64,000 nt of DNA from Balaenoptera acutorostrata (lineage: Eukaryota; Chordata; Mammalia; Artiodactyla; Balaenopteridae), in contig NC_080067.1 in the NCBI RefSeq assembly GCF_949987535.1, positions 32,578,039 to 32,642,038 of the forward strand. The letters run 5' to 3'. A model generated the notes under the pieces. That model was not told the DNA's origin and did not search any database. It saw only the letters and a program-made list of their open reading frames with translations. How positions within the stretch are numbered: the stretch's first letter is position 1; each line of letters opens with the position of its first letter. Positions 1 to 12,784 of this stretch are shown piece by piece. The position numbers were made by a program, and so were the translations under genes.

Positions 1-925
1 TTGAAGTGGCTCTCACTGGGCAAATTTGGGACAATTTCATGAAAATGAATAAATGAGAATAACAGAGCTTTCATGAAATAAAAATTTATGAGTCTATACT
101 AATGTAAATAAGTTAAAAAATACATAAATAAGTGGGGGGAAAAGAATATAAAGTTAGAAAAATCATCATTTTGTGACCATAATACATATTATTGATTTAG
201 ACAGAAATTGATGATTGATAAAACAAGTGAGAAAAGTTTGGTAAGGAAATTTACATATCACAAAGTATTCTTCCATGAATTAGTTATTACTTAAAAAATA
301 AATACAATAACTTTAGAAGGGATGAATCTCAGAAAAACAGTCAAGTAATCAAAGTTAACAGGTGTCACCAATAATAGGACAAACTAACACTAGGAGACTC
401 TGACATGATACACTAGAAAGAACACAGAATCACTTCCACAGTATTTCTGCCAAAAATATATAATCTGAATCTGACCATAGTGAAACATCAGACAGACCCA
501 GATTGAGGGACTAAATGGAAAGTATGGTTATTGCTTCTTAATGGCGCATATAAACTACCCACACTCAACCCAATGGTCACTGAAATATGTACAGATATCA
601 GAAGTGATATGGAACAGTGGATTCAATATTAAAATATGAAATAATGGAACAAAAATTAAAATTATGATCATGCCCTTGTTAGCAGGGCATTCATGAAAAA
701 CTTCTCCAGTACTAACAAGATCAAGATGAACAAGGTTGTATATTGTGGTATTATTTGAGATAGTGGTGGCCATGTTCTCTAGAATTAAAGGGAAATACAT
801 ATAACTTCTGAAAACTTTATAGTAGGACAAGATAATACAAGGAAAAGAAAATCAATGGTAAAAGCAAAACACATAAATTTCTAAAATATACTCTTCTTAA
901 AAGATATACTTTTAACTATGGGATT
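1..925. other. unassigned AT-rich DNA
   Basis: No recognisable repeat, RNA gene or coding exon. The longest frame (91 codons, minus strand, 555-830) has no known motif and ordinary AT-rich composition, so I treat it as chance. Confidence 0.5.
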
Positions 926-1075
926 TTAGAATTGAGTGTCTCCTTAAAGATTCTCTAATCCAAAACTATCATTTACAAATAAAGAAACTGAATCCAGATA
1001 AATTGGTTTATCTGAGATTATCTGGCTAATTAGATGACAACCTGGAATTTGGATCATGTAGTTGAACAGTTTATT
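926..1075 (-). repeat. degenerate MIR-like fragment
   Basis: The stretch around 975-1050 (atttacaaataaagaaactg, then a gctaattagatgac-like run) resembles the antisense MIR core, which reads like 'tttacagatgaggaaactga ... cacagctagtaag'. It is very diverged and could be another ancient SINE. Confidence 0.35.
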
Positions 1076-1780
1076 TGGAATCTTTGCTCTGCCTTTTTTT
1101 CTGATTGTTTAAAAATTGTTTCACATTAGTGGCCTTCCAATAGACAAGTAGAGATTTAAATGTATCCAAAACCCTCAGATAGCTAGAATCAAGGCATGAC
1201 TATGTCCTCAATATTATTAAATATATACAGAATGGCTTCTTCTTAAAAGTATGCTCTAAAATTTTCTTTCAATAATTTCTAAGATAGAAAAAAACTAATA
1301 TGTGATTTTGACTAGCTTATTGAATTATCTGTCCAGAATGATTGTAAGCTTTTTAATCATTGTTCAAATATGACATGAGTATTGCACATATGCATGTGGA
1401 AAAGTATACTAGCCTTTTAGTTCCTATTCAATATATCTAAGAATGGTTGTCATACCATAAAATATATAAAATAAAATTTAAAATAAACACTTTAAAACAT
1501 TTAAAATAAAGTAGAGGGATTGCAGTGGTAAACTATACCCAAATCTATCATTCTTAGTAAGAGCTACTGAATGTTAGGTATTCCATTCAGGAAAATATCG
1601 AGTGAGTGACAGCCTCAGACATTTGGGGACTAATGCCCATGTCATTAACCAGAGAGGCCTTTTTAGTGTGAAATCCATGGAAGGTCAAACAAAATCCTTA
1701 GCATCATGGCGAAAATTGATTTATGAAAGCTTAGCAATTATTAGTGTTAAAAATATGTTTTAACATATAACAAACATTTT
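1076..1780. other. unassigned AT-rich DNA
   Basis: Nothing recognised on either strand: no long frame, no clear repeat head or tail. It borders the 3' end of the minus-strand L1 that starts near 1783. Confidence 0.45.
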
Positions 1781-2273
1781 TTTGGCTTTATTGTGGTATA
1801 TTGACAAAATTATAAGATTTAAACTGCATTATGATTTGATACACGTATACCTCATGAAAGATTCTCACAATCTAGTTAATTAACACATCCATAACATATT
1901 TATCTTTTCTTTTTTGATGAGAACATTTAAGTTCTACTTTTAAAAAAAAATTCAATTATAAGGTAGTGTTATCAACTATACTCACCATGTTTTACATTAG
2001 ATCCTCAGACCGTATTAATCTGATAGCTGAAGGTTTGCACCCTTTTACCAGCCTCTCCCAATTTCCCCTACCTCTCTGCAACAAGTTTTCTACTCTCTGT
2101 TTCTGAATTTGATTTATTTTATGATGCTATAAATGTCATATCTTGCAGTATTTGTCTTCCTGATTTTTTTCACTTAGCGTAATGCACTCAAAGTCCATCC
2201 ATGTTGATGCAAATGACAGAATTTCTTTCTCATAGCTGAATAATATTCCATTGTGTATAGAGATGTGTATATG

Positions 2274-2276
<3 letters not shown>

Positions 2277-2310
<34 letters not shown>
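2277..2310. repeat. (CA)n microsatellite inside L1 A
   Basis: About 17 CA units. It sits where L1 copies normally read 'gtatatatgtaccacatctt', so it probably grew from that short alternating tract. Confidence 0.95.
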
Positions 2311-2312
<2 letters not shown>

Positions 2313-3735
2313 CACATCATCTTTATCCATCATCTGTTGACAGACACTTAGGTTGTTTCCATATCTTGACTGTTGTGAATATTACTGCAACAGACATAGA
2401 TTGCAGTTATCTCTTCATGATATTGATTTCATTTCCTTTGGATATATACCCAGAAGTGGAATTGCTGGGTAATATGGTAGTTCTATTTTTAACTTCTAGA
2501 AGAACCTACATATTGTTTTCCGCAGCGGCTGCATCAATTTACATTCCCACCAACACACGAGAGTTCCCTTTTCTCCACATCTTCATCGTTTGTTATCTGG
2601 TCTTTTTCGATGGTAGCCATTCTAACAAGTGTTACATAATATCTCATTGTGGTTTTGATGTGCCTTTTCCTGATTATTAGTGATGCTGACCATCTTTTCA
2701 TGTACATTTTAGCTATTTGTATGTCTTTGGAAAAAATTCTATTTGGATCCTCTGCCCATTTTTTAATCGGATTATTTGGTTTCTTTTGCCATTAAGTTGT
2801 ATGAACTTTTTATATATATTGGTTATTACCCCCTTATCAGCTATATGATTTGCAAATATTTTCTCCCAATCCATAGGTTGCCTTTTTATTTTGTTGATGG
2901 GTTACTTTGCTGTGCAGCAGCTATTTAGTTTGATGCAGTCCTACTTGTTTATTTTTGCTTTTGTTGCTATAGCTTTTGGTGTCAAATCCAAAAAAATCAT
3001 TGCCAAAAACAATATAAGAGAGTTTAAAACATAAGTTTTCTTCTAGGAGTTTTATGGTTTAAGGTCTTACGTTCAAGTCTTAATCCATTTTGAGTTGATA
3101 TTGGTGTATAGTGTAAGATAGGAGTCCAGTTTTATTCTTTTGCATGTGGCTGTCCAGTTTTCCCAAAACCATTTATTAAAGAGATGAGGTTTTTCCCATT
3201 GTATAGTCTTGGCACCTTTGTTGTAGATTAATTGACTATATGAGCATGAGTTTATTTCCAGGTTCTCTATTGTTAAACTGATCTATGTGTCTGTTTTTAT
3301 GCCAGTGCCATACTCCTCTGTTATAGCCTTGTAATATAGTTTGAAATCAAAGCATGATGCCTCCAGCTTTGTTCTTTCTTAAGATTGCTTTGGCTGTTCA
3401 ACCACTTTTGTGGTCCCATATGAATTTTAGGGTTGTTTGTTCTAGTTCTGTTAAAAATGCCATTGGAATTTTGATAGGAATTGCATTTAATTTGTAAATT
3501 TCTTTGGGTAGTATGAACATTTTAACAGTACTAATTCTCTCAATCCATGAGGACAGGATTTCTTTTCATTCATATGTGTCATCTTCAGTTTCTTTCATCA
3601 ATGTCTTATAATTTTCAGTGTACAAGTCTTTCACCTCCTTGGTTAAATTTATTCCTAGATATTTTATTCTTTTTGATACAGTTGTAAACGAGATTGTTTT
3701 CTGGTAGTTTGTTGTTAGTATATAGAGATACAACT

Positions 3736-4175
3736 TATTTATTTTTTTCTAGAGTCAGTCCTAGTTGCTGCAGAAGTCAGTGGTGGTGACCAGCACTTCT
3801 TAGTTTCAACAGTTGGGAAACACACACAGTTGACTCTCAGCTCTCTCATGCTTCCTATTTATTTTGTATTGAAGTATAGTTGATTAACTATATTTTATTA
3901 TTTTCAGGTGTATAACATAGTGATTCAAAAATTTTATAGATTATCCTCCATTCATAGTTATTAGAAAATGTTGGCCATGTTCCCTGTGCTGTACAATATA
4001 TCCTTGTTGCTTTTTTATTTATACATAGTAGTTTGTACCTCAATCCCCTACCCCTATCTTGCCCTTCCCCCCATTTTCCTGTCCCCACTGGTAACCACTA
4101 GTTTGTTCTCTATATCTATGAGTCTGTTTCTTTCTCATTATATTCACGAGTTTGTTTTATTTTTTAGATTCCACA
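3736..4175 (-). mobile_element. nested 5'-truncated L1 tail with extra 3' sequence
   Basis: L1 A is interrupted in ORF2. The plus strand reads TAGAGATACAACT at 3723-3735 and TAGAAACACAACT at 4176-4188 (11 of 13 match), a likely target-site duplication. Between them, 3857-4175 is a minus-strand L1 3' UTR ('attgaagtatagttgatta', 'ggtaaccactagtttgttc', 'agattccacata'). Next to the left duplication is a T-rich tract (3736-3749), then about 107 bp of non-L1 sequence (3750-3857). That order fits a 3' transduction. The duplication end lacks a TTTT/AA endonuclease motif, so the boundaries are less secure than for other copies here. Confidence 0.72.
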
Positions 4176-5784
4176 TAGAAACACAACTGATTTTTGTATA
4201 TTGATTTTTGTATCCTGCACTTTTTCTGAATTCATTGATTAATTCTAACAGTGTTTTGGTGGAGTGGTTAGGATTTTCTTTATATAATATCATGTCATCT
4301 GCAAATAGAGACAGTTTTATTCTTCCTTTCTGATTTGGATGTCTTTTATTTCTTTACCTTGCCTAATTTCCCTGACTAGGACTTCCAGTACTGTGTTAAA
4401 TAAAAGTGGCAAGAGTGGGCATCCTTGCACCTCATCTTAGGAAAAACTTTCATTTTTCACTATTGATTATGATGTTAGCTGTGGGCTTATGACATATGGC
4501 CTTTATTATGTTGAGGTATGTTCTCTCTATAGCCACTTTTTTGAGAGTTTTTATCATGAATGGGTGTCATATTTTGTTATATGCTTTTTTTTGCTTCTAT
4601 TGAGATGATCATATAATTTTTATCCTTCATTTTGTTAATGTGGTATATCACATTGATTATGCAGTTGTTGAACCATCCTTGCATCCCTGGAATAAATCGT
4701 ACTTGATCATGGTACATGATCCTTTGACTGTATTGTTAAATTTGGTTTGCTAATATTTTGTTAAGGATTTTTGTTCAACAGGGATATTGGCCTGTAAATT
4801 GTCTCTTCTTGTAGTATCCTTGTCTGGTTTTGGTATCAGGGTAATGCTGGCCTTGTAGATGAGTTTGGAAGTGTTTCCTCCTCTTCTTTTTTTTTTTTTT
4901 TTTTTCTTTTTCTTTTGTTATTGGGAGAGTTGAGAAAATTGGTATTAATTCTTCTTTAAATGTTTGGTAGAATTCACCAGTGAAAATTCACAGGGACCAT
5001 CTGATCCTGGGCTTTTCTCTGTTGGAATGTTTCAATCTCCTTACCAGTAATTGGTCTATTCAGATGTTTATTTCTTCATGATCCAGTCTTTGTAAGTCTT
5101 TTACATTTCTGGAATTAATCCATTTCTTCTAGGTTTTCCAATTTGTTGGTGTTTAATGTTCATAGCAGTCTCTTATGATCCTTTGTATTTGTGTTGCATT
5201 AGTTGTAATGCCTCCTCTTTTATTTCTAATTTTATTTGAGTCCTCTCTTTTTTTTTTTTTTTGTGGCAAGTATAGCTAAAGTTTTGTCTATTTTATTTTT
5301 CTTTTCAAAAAAACCATATCTTAGTTTCATTGATCTTCTCTAATGTCTTTTTATTCTTTATTTCATTTATTTCCTCTCTGACCTTTGTTATTTCCTTCCT
5401 TCTGCTAACTTTGGGCTTAGTTCTTTCTTTTTTCCAGTTCCTTGATGTTTAAATTTAGGTTGTTTATTTGAGATCTTTCTTCTTCTTAATGTAAGCTTTA
5501 TCACTATGAACTTCCCTCTTAGTACTGCTTTTACTACATCCCATAAGTTTTGGTGTGTCATATTTCCAAATATGTTCTGCTTAGGCTATCAGTTAATATT
5601 TATTTGTAATATCTATCATTAGAAAGTCCAAAATTTAGCTAGAATTTATTCTTACAGTTACATGGGATCCTGTTCTTTATACTGAATTTCAAGAGGATTT
5701 AATATCCTATTAATACTTGGTATTATTTATATTTTTTACACTTAAAAGTTTATCTTCTAAAAATTACAAGAGGGCACAAGATTT

Positions 5785-6497
5785 GAAGAGTCAGTTTATC
5801 AAAGAAGAGATACTGATGGCAAATAAGCACATTAAAAGATGCTGAATATTAGTAATTAAGGAAATGCACATTAAAACAACAATTACACACCCACTAAAAT
5901 GGCTAAAATTAAAAAGGAGGAGAAAAAAGTGTTGATAAGGATGTGGAACAACTGAAACTCGCATATATCGATGGGCAGATTGAAAAACAGAAGGGCCACT
6001 TTCAAAACAGCTTAAAGTAAACATACACTTACCATATGACTGAGCAATCACCATCTTAGATATTTACCCAAAAGAAATGAAAACATACATCACAAAAACA
6101 CTTGTGTTCAGATTTTCCTAGCAGCTTTGTTCAGAATATCAAAAACTTTAAACAATCCTACCATATGTGACAACATGAATGAAACTTGAGATTATGCTAA
6201 GTAAAATAAGCCAGTCACAGAAGGACAAACATTGCATGTTTTCACTTATATGAGGAATCGAAAATAGTCAAATCATAGAAGCAGAGAGTAGAATGGTGGT
6301 TTACAGGGGCTGAGGGAAAGGGGGAATATGGAGTTGATATTCATTGGGTATAAATTTTCAGTTATGCAGGATGAATAAGTTCTAGAGGCATGTTATATAA
6401 CATCATGTCTATAGTCAACAATATTTTATTGTACACTGAAAATTTTGTTAAGGGGCTAGATTTCATGTTAAATGTTCTTACCACAATAACAACAAAC
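5785..6497 (+). mobile_element. old L1 3' fragment, sense
   Basis: Plus-strand text matches the C-terminal ORF2 and 3' UTR of an old L1: 'aagatgctgaatattagtaa', 'gaaatgcacattaaaacaac', 'ttacccaaaagaaatgaaaa', 'acttatatgaggaatcgaaa', 'gaatggtggtttacaggggc'. It is strongly diverged and many stops are present. Its 5' end faces the 5' end of L1 A about 210 bp away. Confidence 0.82.
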
Positions 6498-6905
6498 ACT
6501 GGGAACAACTCAAAAGCTCATCAACTGGTAAATGGATAAAAAAACTGTAGTGCATACTATAAATTATTGCATTACGATAAAGTATTGAATCTTAGCTAGC
6601 AATAAAAAGGAACAAGTTGGTGAGACACTGTAAAATGTGAATGAATATCAAAAGCATCTTTCTAAGTGAAAGAAGCCAGACACAAAAGACAAGATACTAC
6701 ACAATTCCATTAAATGAAATGCTTAAAAATTGCCAAACTATTGTGACAGAAAGTATATGACTTGTCAGAGGTAGGGGTCAAGGAAGAGGAAAGACTACAA
6801 GAGGGATGTGGAAACTTTTTTGGATGATGGAAATGTTTAATATCATAACAGGAATTACATGCCTGTGTATCCTTGTTGAAACTTTTCAGATGAACCTCAG
6901 TTAAC
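6498..6905 (+). mobile_element. second old L1 3' fragment, sense
   Basis: A second L1 tail directly follows the first. It restarts in ORF2 C-terminal sequence ('caactggtaaatggataaa', 'gcaataaaaaggaacaa', 'agtgaaagaagccagacaca', 'ctacacaattccattaaatg') and runs into the 3' UTR. Because order resets to an earlier point in the L1, this is a separate insertion of the old L1ME/L1MD kind rather than a continuation. Confidence 0.75.
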
Positions 6906-7444
6906 CTTACCTAATTATATATCTAAGGTATCATAGAAATAATTTAAATATTTCTGAAATTATGGGTGAAATTTCTTTATTTATTCATTAAATATAAATT
7001 TATTATGTATCTTGCAAGCTGTTCACCAAAATCCATTCTTCCTCCTAACATAGTAATAGAGTTAAAACTGAGACATGGTGGCCCAGCTGGGATTGCTTTT
7101 CCCAGCCATTCTTTCTTCTAGCTGTGGTCAAGTGATTAAGCTCTATCATTAGCATGTGAATGGAAAGGATATTTGTAATCTCTGTTTTATTTGATTAAGA
7201 GAAAAGCTCTGACCATTGGCTTTCACTCTTTATCCCTTACCCTTTAGAATGGGACTGATCAGGATGACCTTGGAAGTCATGTATATATGATGGCATAGTT
7301 ACAGCCAGCCTCTGTGGCACAGAGCTACTAATTCACTAGGATGGCTCACTTTGGACTGTTCTTGAATGAGAGATAACTTCTTTGTTTTTTAAGCTAATGA
7401 TTATGGGGGGTTCCTTTGTCATTAAGTAGCCTATCCTACTTTCA
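6906..7444. other. unassigned DNA
   Basis: No repeat family or frame recognised. It contains moderately GC-rich single-copy-looking sequence around 7080-7330. Confidence 0.4.
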
Positions 7445-7457
7445 CTAAAGCGCTTTT

Positions 7458-7827
7458 TTTAAAAAAATAAATTTATTTATTGATTGATTTTTGGCTGCAT
7501 TGAGTCTTCGTTGCTGCACGCGGGCTTTCTCTAGTTGTGGAGAGCGGGGGTTACTCTTCATTGTGGTGCACGGGCTTCTCATTGCAGTGGCTTCTTTTGC
7601 TGCAGAGCACAGGCTCTAGGCGCTTGGGCTTCAGTAGTTGTGGCATGCAGGCTCAGTAGCTGTGGCTTGCAGGCTCTAGAGAGCAGGCTCAGTAGTTGTG
7701 GCCCACGGTCTTAGTTGCTCCGTGGCATGTAGGATCCTCCTGGACATGCTCTGCAGCATGTGGAATCAAACCCGTGTCCCCTGCATTGACAGGTGGATTC
7801 TTAACCACTGTGCCACCAGGGAAGTCC
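7458..7827 (-). mobile_element. CHR-type tRNA-derived SINE
   Basis: Antisense SINE. Its A-rich tail appears as T/A-rich sequence at 7458-7485, followed by 'tttttggctgcat', body motifs ('ggcttctcattgcagtggct', 'aggctcagtagttgtggc') and the tRNA-like head ending 'ccaccagggaagtccc'. Target duplications are CTAAAGCGCTTTT (7445-7457) and CTAAAGCACTTTT (7828-7840), 12 of 13 matching. It is a full-length member of the older body type. CHR SINEs are moved by L1 proteins. The family points to whale, hippo or ruminant DNA. Confidence 0.93.
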
Positions 7828-7840
7828 CTAAAGCACTTTT

Positions 7841-8939
7841 CTTAACTAAAATTTCTTTTTTCCCTGAGAGTATTCTTAAGATATATTGTTAACTGAATAA
7901 AGCAATTTATAGAACAATGTATACTGTAAGCTACCATCTGTTTAAAACTGTTGCTAATATTTAGGGGCAAATTGAATGACTGGGAGACAGGGAGGGAAGG
8001 GAGAATTTTATTATATGCCATTGTGGAATGACATTCATGGAAAACATTTGGATTTTGAATTTTGTACCATGTCAATATGCAATCTATTAAAAATAGAGAT
8101 TAAATTAGGAAATAATTATAAATTATAATTATAAAATATAATCTTGACCCACTGTTTCTATCATATTCAATTACAGAGACTCTGTAGAGGTATTATGCAC
8201 ATCAGGAGATACCATAGAGTCAGAGAAGGATTATAGAACAAATGTTCATTACTTTGCAGAATGTTTGACATATAATAGGATGTCAGTAAAAGTTTCCTGT
8301 TCTTCATCTTTGCATGGTACTTCACAGTCTTGTCAGTAGCTGCTTAGTAGACCTTTCCTGAAGTGTGGGCATGCACCGTCTATGGAATGTAAGATGATTT
8401 GAGGTTGCACAGGCAGTGCTTATATGTGGTACAAGGAATTGAAATTATAGAGCATTCGCTCACAGCATGATGCTCTTTTCAGTCTTTCTGACTAATGTCA
8501 AATTTGACCTTAGCTTATTTTTAACATATCTCTAACACTTGCTAATCTGCTTCAAGCTCAGGATCTTTGAATGAAACAGTGTCTAGCTAGAACTTAGTAA
8601 ATGCACTTTTTTACCATGTATGCCCATTTTATTCTTAACTTATATTAAAAGAAGTGATACCAGTCCTCCAGTTGTAAAACTGATTTTATATACATTTACT
8701 TAAATAAAAATTAGGATCAATTAAAGAAAAGTTCTCAGTAAATAATAATATGAGTTATTCAGGGATAAGGCCAAAAAAATTACAGAAGTGTATATAAAGA
8801 TTTATAGAATCCTTATTCTTGAAAAATTTTTCTTCTTTCATGAGGGCTTTCTAAACCACTCTTATTTCTCTTTTCTGTGAATTATTAAACTAACGGTTTT
8901 ACAGTTTTTGTTTAATCAATCCTATGTTTCCTTTTGACA
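7841..8939. other. unassigned DNA
   Basis: No repeat or gene recognised. AT-rich, with short poly(A/T) runs only. Confidence 0.4.
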
Positions 8940-9035
8940 GTCTTACTACAGTATTTGGTTTATTTACTCATTTAATAAGTATTTATTGAGGAACTATTAG
9001 GCACTGTCTCGAACTAAATGCACAATGGTGAACAT
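8940..9035 (-). repeat. L2 3'-end fragment, antisense
   Basis: 'tttactcatttaataagtat', 'ttattgaggaactattaggc' and 'aatggtgaacatagtg' follow the antisense L2 3' end (normally like 'tattgagcacctactatg ... ggcactg ... gtgaaca'). Short and ancient. Confidence 0.6.
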
Positions 9036-9670
9036 AGTGTTCACATTGTTGAAAAATAAAATTTTAGAGAGTGACTTTATGATATACAGTATACTTAGGG
9101 GGAACTAAATCTCATTAAGAAACAGTACTAAAATGGCATGGCATACCCAGTCATTACCAGTCTGATCACCATAATCTGATTCTAGCATCCATGAAACATT
9201 GAGTCACTGTGCCCACACATACGCATCACTGCACAAATAAAAACTTCAGGAATATACATCTAGCTGAAAAGAAGGACAATAAGCCATAGATAAAGTAAAC
9301 TGTATTTTTATATAAAATGTATAGTAGGAGAAGAGAAATCAGGAATGTGAGTAGAGGAAATGGGGCAGGTTGAATTTTAAATCAAATGATCTAATTTACC
9401 TAATATTTTAAAGTTGTGTGTCAACTCAAATTCTTGGCTATCATTTTTACCATCTAAATTATGTCTACCCACTCCTTTTTTTTTTCAGTTGTGTGCTTAA
9501 TAATGCAAGTGATGGAGCATTTTACTGAGTCTGGGCAGAGATTTCAGCATTCTCTAAAGAAAACCTACACCTAAAAGTAAGTATTGGATATCTTAAGTAT
9601 AGGAATGACGTCATTGCAAAGTCACTGGTCCTTGAAGCACTTACTGACAGTTTATTATCATAAAACAGTG

Positions 9671-9672
<2 letters not shown>
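9036..9672. other. unassigned DNA
   Basis: No recognised repeat or gene. Ordinary AT-rich sequence up to the (AT)n tract. Confidence 0.4.
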
Positions 9673-9673
<1 letters not shown>

Positions 9674-9721
<48 letters not shown>

Positions 9722-9743
9722 TTTTGTTTGTTTGTTTGTTTAT
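9674..9743. repeat. compound (AT)n-(T)n-(TTTG)n microsatellite
   Basis: About 20 AT units run directly into a pure T run of about 13 and then four to five TTTG units. No retroelement body is attached on either side, so this is a free-standing compound tract and likely polymorphic in length. Confidence 0.95.
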
Positions 9744-12535
9744 TTTTTACCTCCAATCCACTAGTGTAAAAGACATCTTCCTTTAACTACAGATATGCGG
9801 TCCCTAGAAGACTTGCCTAAGGCCAGTGCCTCACAGGATGAGGCACAGTGATTGGCTGACTTCCCATACATTAACATGTTTCCTACAGACATTGATAAGT
9901 GTTAGATTAACGGTGCCATGAGATTTTTGCAGTGTATGTTTTCTACATGCTCACTTAAATGGTCTTGAAGTAATTAAATAATTCTAATTTCCTCCCCCTC
10001 CTTTCCCTCTCATCTTTCCTTTCCATTATTTCTCCCTTTCTCTTTTCTTTTTTCTGTAAATCAGAGAGAAGATTCTTCCCCATTTAATTAATCCAGAAGT
10101 CACAGTGATGTAAACTAATATTTTGTTTATATGATATCAAGCCCAAAAGAATAAAAAGAAGTTTAAAAATCCAAGTTATTGCACGGCTAGTTCAAATCCA
10201 TTACTTGTCCAGCAGTATTCCTTTAAAATATTTTTAAGTACTAAAAAAGTATTGTTTTCTTGAGCTATATATTCAAATCCAGATATCTTGCTGTAGCCTC
10301 ACTGTTCTCTCTGAAATCAAGACTGTAATAACGTGGTGATTACATATCCTGAAATTGTACATTACAGGCAAATGGGCAGTGTAGTCTTCATCACCAGCAG
10401 ATAGTACTATGACATTGACCCCTTTCCATTGTATGTTGACAGCTCTGTGCTCTTCCATGGCTATTTGGGATAATCATGTGGAAAATCATTACAAATGATG
10501 CATGTTTAATCAAGGGACTACCAGAATTAATGTGTCTTTTAGGTTAGTTTGGAGGAAACCTGAACCCATTCTGAAAACCAACCAGCAATCAGTACTAAAA
10601 GAGCATATAAGTCTCCTGTGGAAACATTTTGAACAACTATCATGAATACAAAACAATCTAAAAGATATGAATTTCAACACAATCACTGTTTATAAATGTG
10701 TATTTTAAATCATGTGCTAATAAAGAAAAGTTTCCTCTAATACCAAAAAAGAGTAGACAATTTAATTTTGACTTTTTAGTGCAATAAAAAAATAGAGGAA
10801 ATATAGCTCAGTTTTACAAATCTAGCCTTTAGGACATTAAATAGAATAGATTTCTATGGATATAGTAACATAGAAGTTCATAGCAAAGTTTTCAAATGTA
10901 ATAAGATCTGTTGGATTTTTCTATCGTAAATACAATATATCACCTAAAAAAAGTCATTGTCTATTGCTGTTCTTTTGATTTTCAATATAACTGAAAGTTA
11001 AATGAAAGCTTTTTATCTTGTAAGACAGATTTTTCCCACAGCAGGGCAAAACTTTGAGAAATCTGCGAGCATGATTAGACACCATAATTTTTCCCACACA
11101 TCAAGTACAAATGATTAAATTATCTTCATGAATATGAGATTATGCATGCAAAATAAACAAATTTAAATGTGTATACAATTACCTGTAATCTGGAAATGAA
11201 GTACATGTTGTTCATGAACTGTAATTATTTGCTCTCACACATGAAGATTTTTTTGTGGGGTAACTTTGACGCCTATTAGAAACAGTTCATGAATTGCTGC
11301 TGCTCAAGCTTGCCAGGTTTTATGGCAACGCGGCCAAAGATCTTTTTCTGTTCTTCTTTAGGAAAAAAAAAAAAAAATTCAAGGTTTTTAAATCTGTTTG
11401 CTCTCACCATAACTTTCAGAGACTTGATTTTATGAGCAATTAAGAGAAATGTTCCTCTGTTATAGAAATTATATGAACCTAGAAGGCAGGATGAGTTTTT
11501 CATAATTCTCTGTCATTCTTTGCCTCTCCAATAATAAAGACTTCCAGCCAACTAGTAATGGGTTTCTCTTAACACTCATATTTCAACCTTTTTGACTGTT
11601 CTAAATTTCTCTAGTGATCATATCATTTAAAATGTAATTGTTGTGCTCAAATACTTTATTTCCTTAAACTATTAAGTTTTCATGAGAAGCTCATAGAATC
11701 TTTTATTTCATGGACCATAAATAAACCAATCCACCACTTCAGCACATTTCTAATTGTAATGCACCATGTAATGTTGTAGTCCATTATACAGATGTTTTCT
11801 GTTATTGTAAGGTGGCAGACAGTGACATTGAAATGTGTGCTTGCTTTAGAGATAGTGTGAACTCAATCATGAGTCTTAATGTAATCGTTTTTCTAACTCT
11901 AGAAACCCAAATTTATTCAGCCATGTTTGTCTTTCAAGTAAGCTGTTATATTTGTATTCTTAGGAATAACAACCTCGTGAAAGACATGCCCTGATTTCTC
12001 TAGGTTAAATACAAATAAATAGGAAGAATGTTTCTCTGATTCAGACTTTACTGTGTATCTTTTTTAAGAGATTTGATAAATGATACTAAGCATACTGTTG
12101 ATATGGAAAGTCCTTAAGTTACATTCCTTGAGTTTATGGTAAAACAGTGCCATCCACCCTGTCATAGTAATAAAAGTAGAATCTGAGGGGTCTTTTTCAG
12201 TATATGATTGCAGGTTGTAGTCATCTTTACGAAGAATAGATGAACCCCAAGTACAGATGGAGATATCCCCACTCAAAATGCATGATGCACAATCTTGTTT
12301 CCAAATTAACCTTTTCCTTGGAGAAGAAAGTTTCTAATATCTGAGTTTCTTGCTTATAGACTCAAGTATTGGATGTTAGTAACCCATCCTTTGGTGCCTT
12401 GACAAAAAACAGGCTCACTTTAAGGCCATGGCACACTGGCTGCTAACTTTCGGTCAAAATTAAAAGGTTTCAAATGAAAGAATACAGGGAATGCTAAGTT
12501 GTCTAAGGAGAGTCCCTGTCAAGTTTTTCATCTCT
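9744..12535. other. repeat-poor block, no gene recognised
   Basis: The longest stretch in the left half of the window with no transposon signature. It holds a pyrimidine-rich tract (9989-10056) and a 15-A run near 11364. Small frames at 10273-10458, 11276-11503 and 11812-11994 have no domains, no clear splice context and no matching frame nearby, so I do not call them genes. Absence of repeats in such a repeat-dense window makes it a candidate for conserved non-coding sequence. Confidence 0.4.
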
Positions 12536-12539
12536 AACA

Positions 12540-12780
12540 ATAATAAATTGATAACATTGTTATGTGGTTACTAGGTACCAGGCACTATGCTGAGGACTTT
12601 TTAGGTATCACTTCATTGAATCCTCAAAACAACACAATAATTAATTAACATTCATGGTACACTCAACTAAATGCTATATTTTAATTATTTTATTTAATCC
12701 TCAACACAAATGCATAATACTATTATTATTCTCATTCTACTGATGAGAAGGAGAACAATTATGTAATTTTTCGAAGACCT
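12540..12780 (-). repeat. MIR SINE, antisense
   Basis: Antisense MIR order is clear: 'actaggtaccaggcactatg', 'atcacttcattgaatcctca', 'tactattattattctcattc' and 'tactgatgagaagg', ending near 'cgaagacct'. Mammal-wide ancient SINE with normal divergence. Confidence 0.8.
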
Positions 12781-12784
12781 TTGT

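Larger units (their letters stand above)
1783..5575 (-). mobile_element. L1 'A', old 5'-truncated LINE-1
   Basis: Read on the minus strand this is an L1 3' UTR (1783-2150) followed upstream by ORF2. Landmarks on the plus strand run in L1 antisense order: 'tccatccatgttgatgcaaa' (about 2196), 'attgctgggtaatatgg' (about 2461), 'cccatttttt' (about 2755), 'gcaaatattttctcccaat' (about 2851), 'atgtcatctgcaaatagaga' (about 4293, the reverse-transcriptase FADD region) and 'cttgcatccctggaataaat' (about 4678). It stops near 5575, inside the ORF2 endonuclease-proximal region, so ORF1 and the 5' UTR are missing. Stops and indels break every frame, so it is inert. Divergence suggests an L1MA/L1MB-age element, but the subfamily is not certain. 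Confidence 0.88.

Noticed and set aside
9674..9743. (AT)n and TTTG repeats as part of a CRISPR or regulatory array
   Set aside because: Ordinary microsatellite in a mammalian genome; no spacers or repeated unit of CRISPR size.
11812..11994. Possible small exon with a GTAAG-like donor near 11938
   Set aside because: No acceptor, branch site or partner exon can be paired with it from sequence alone.
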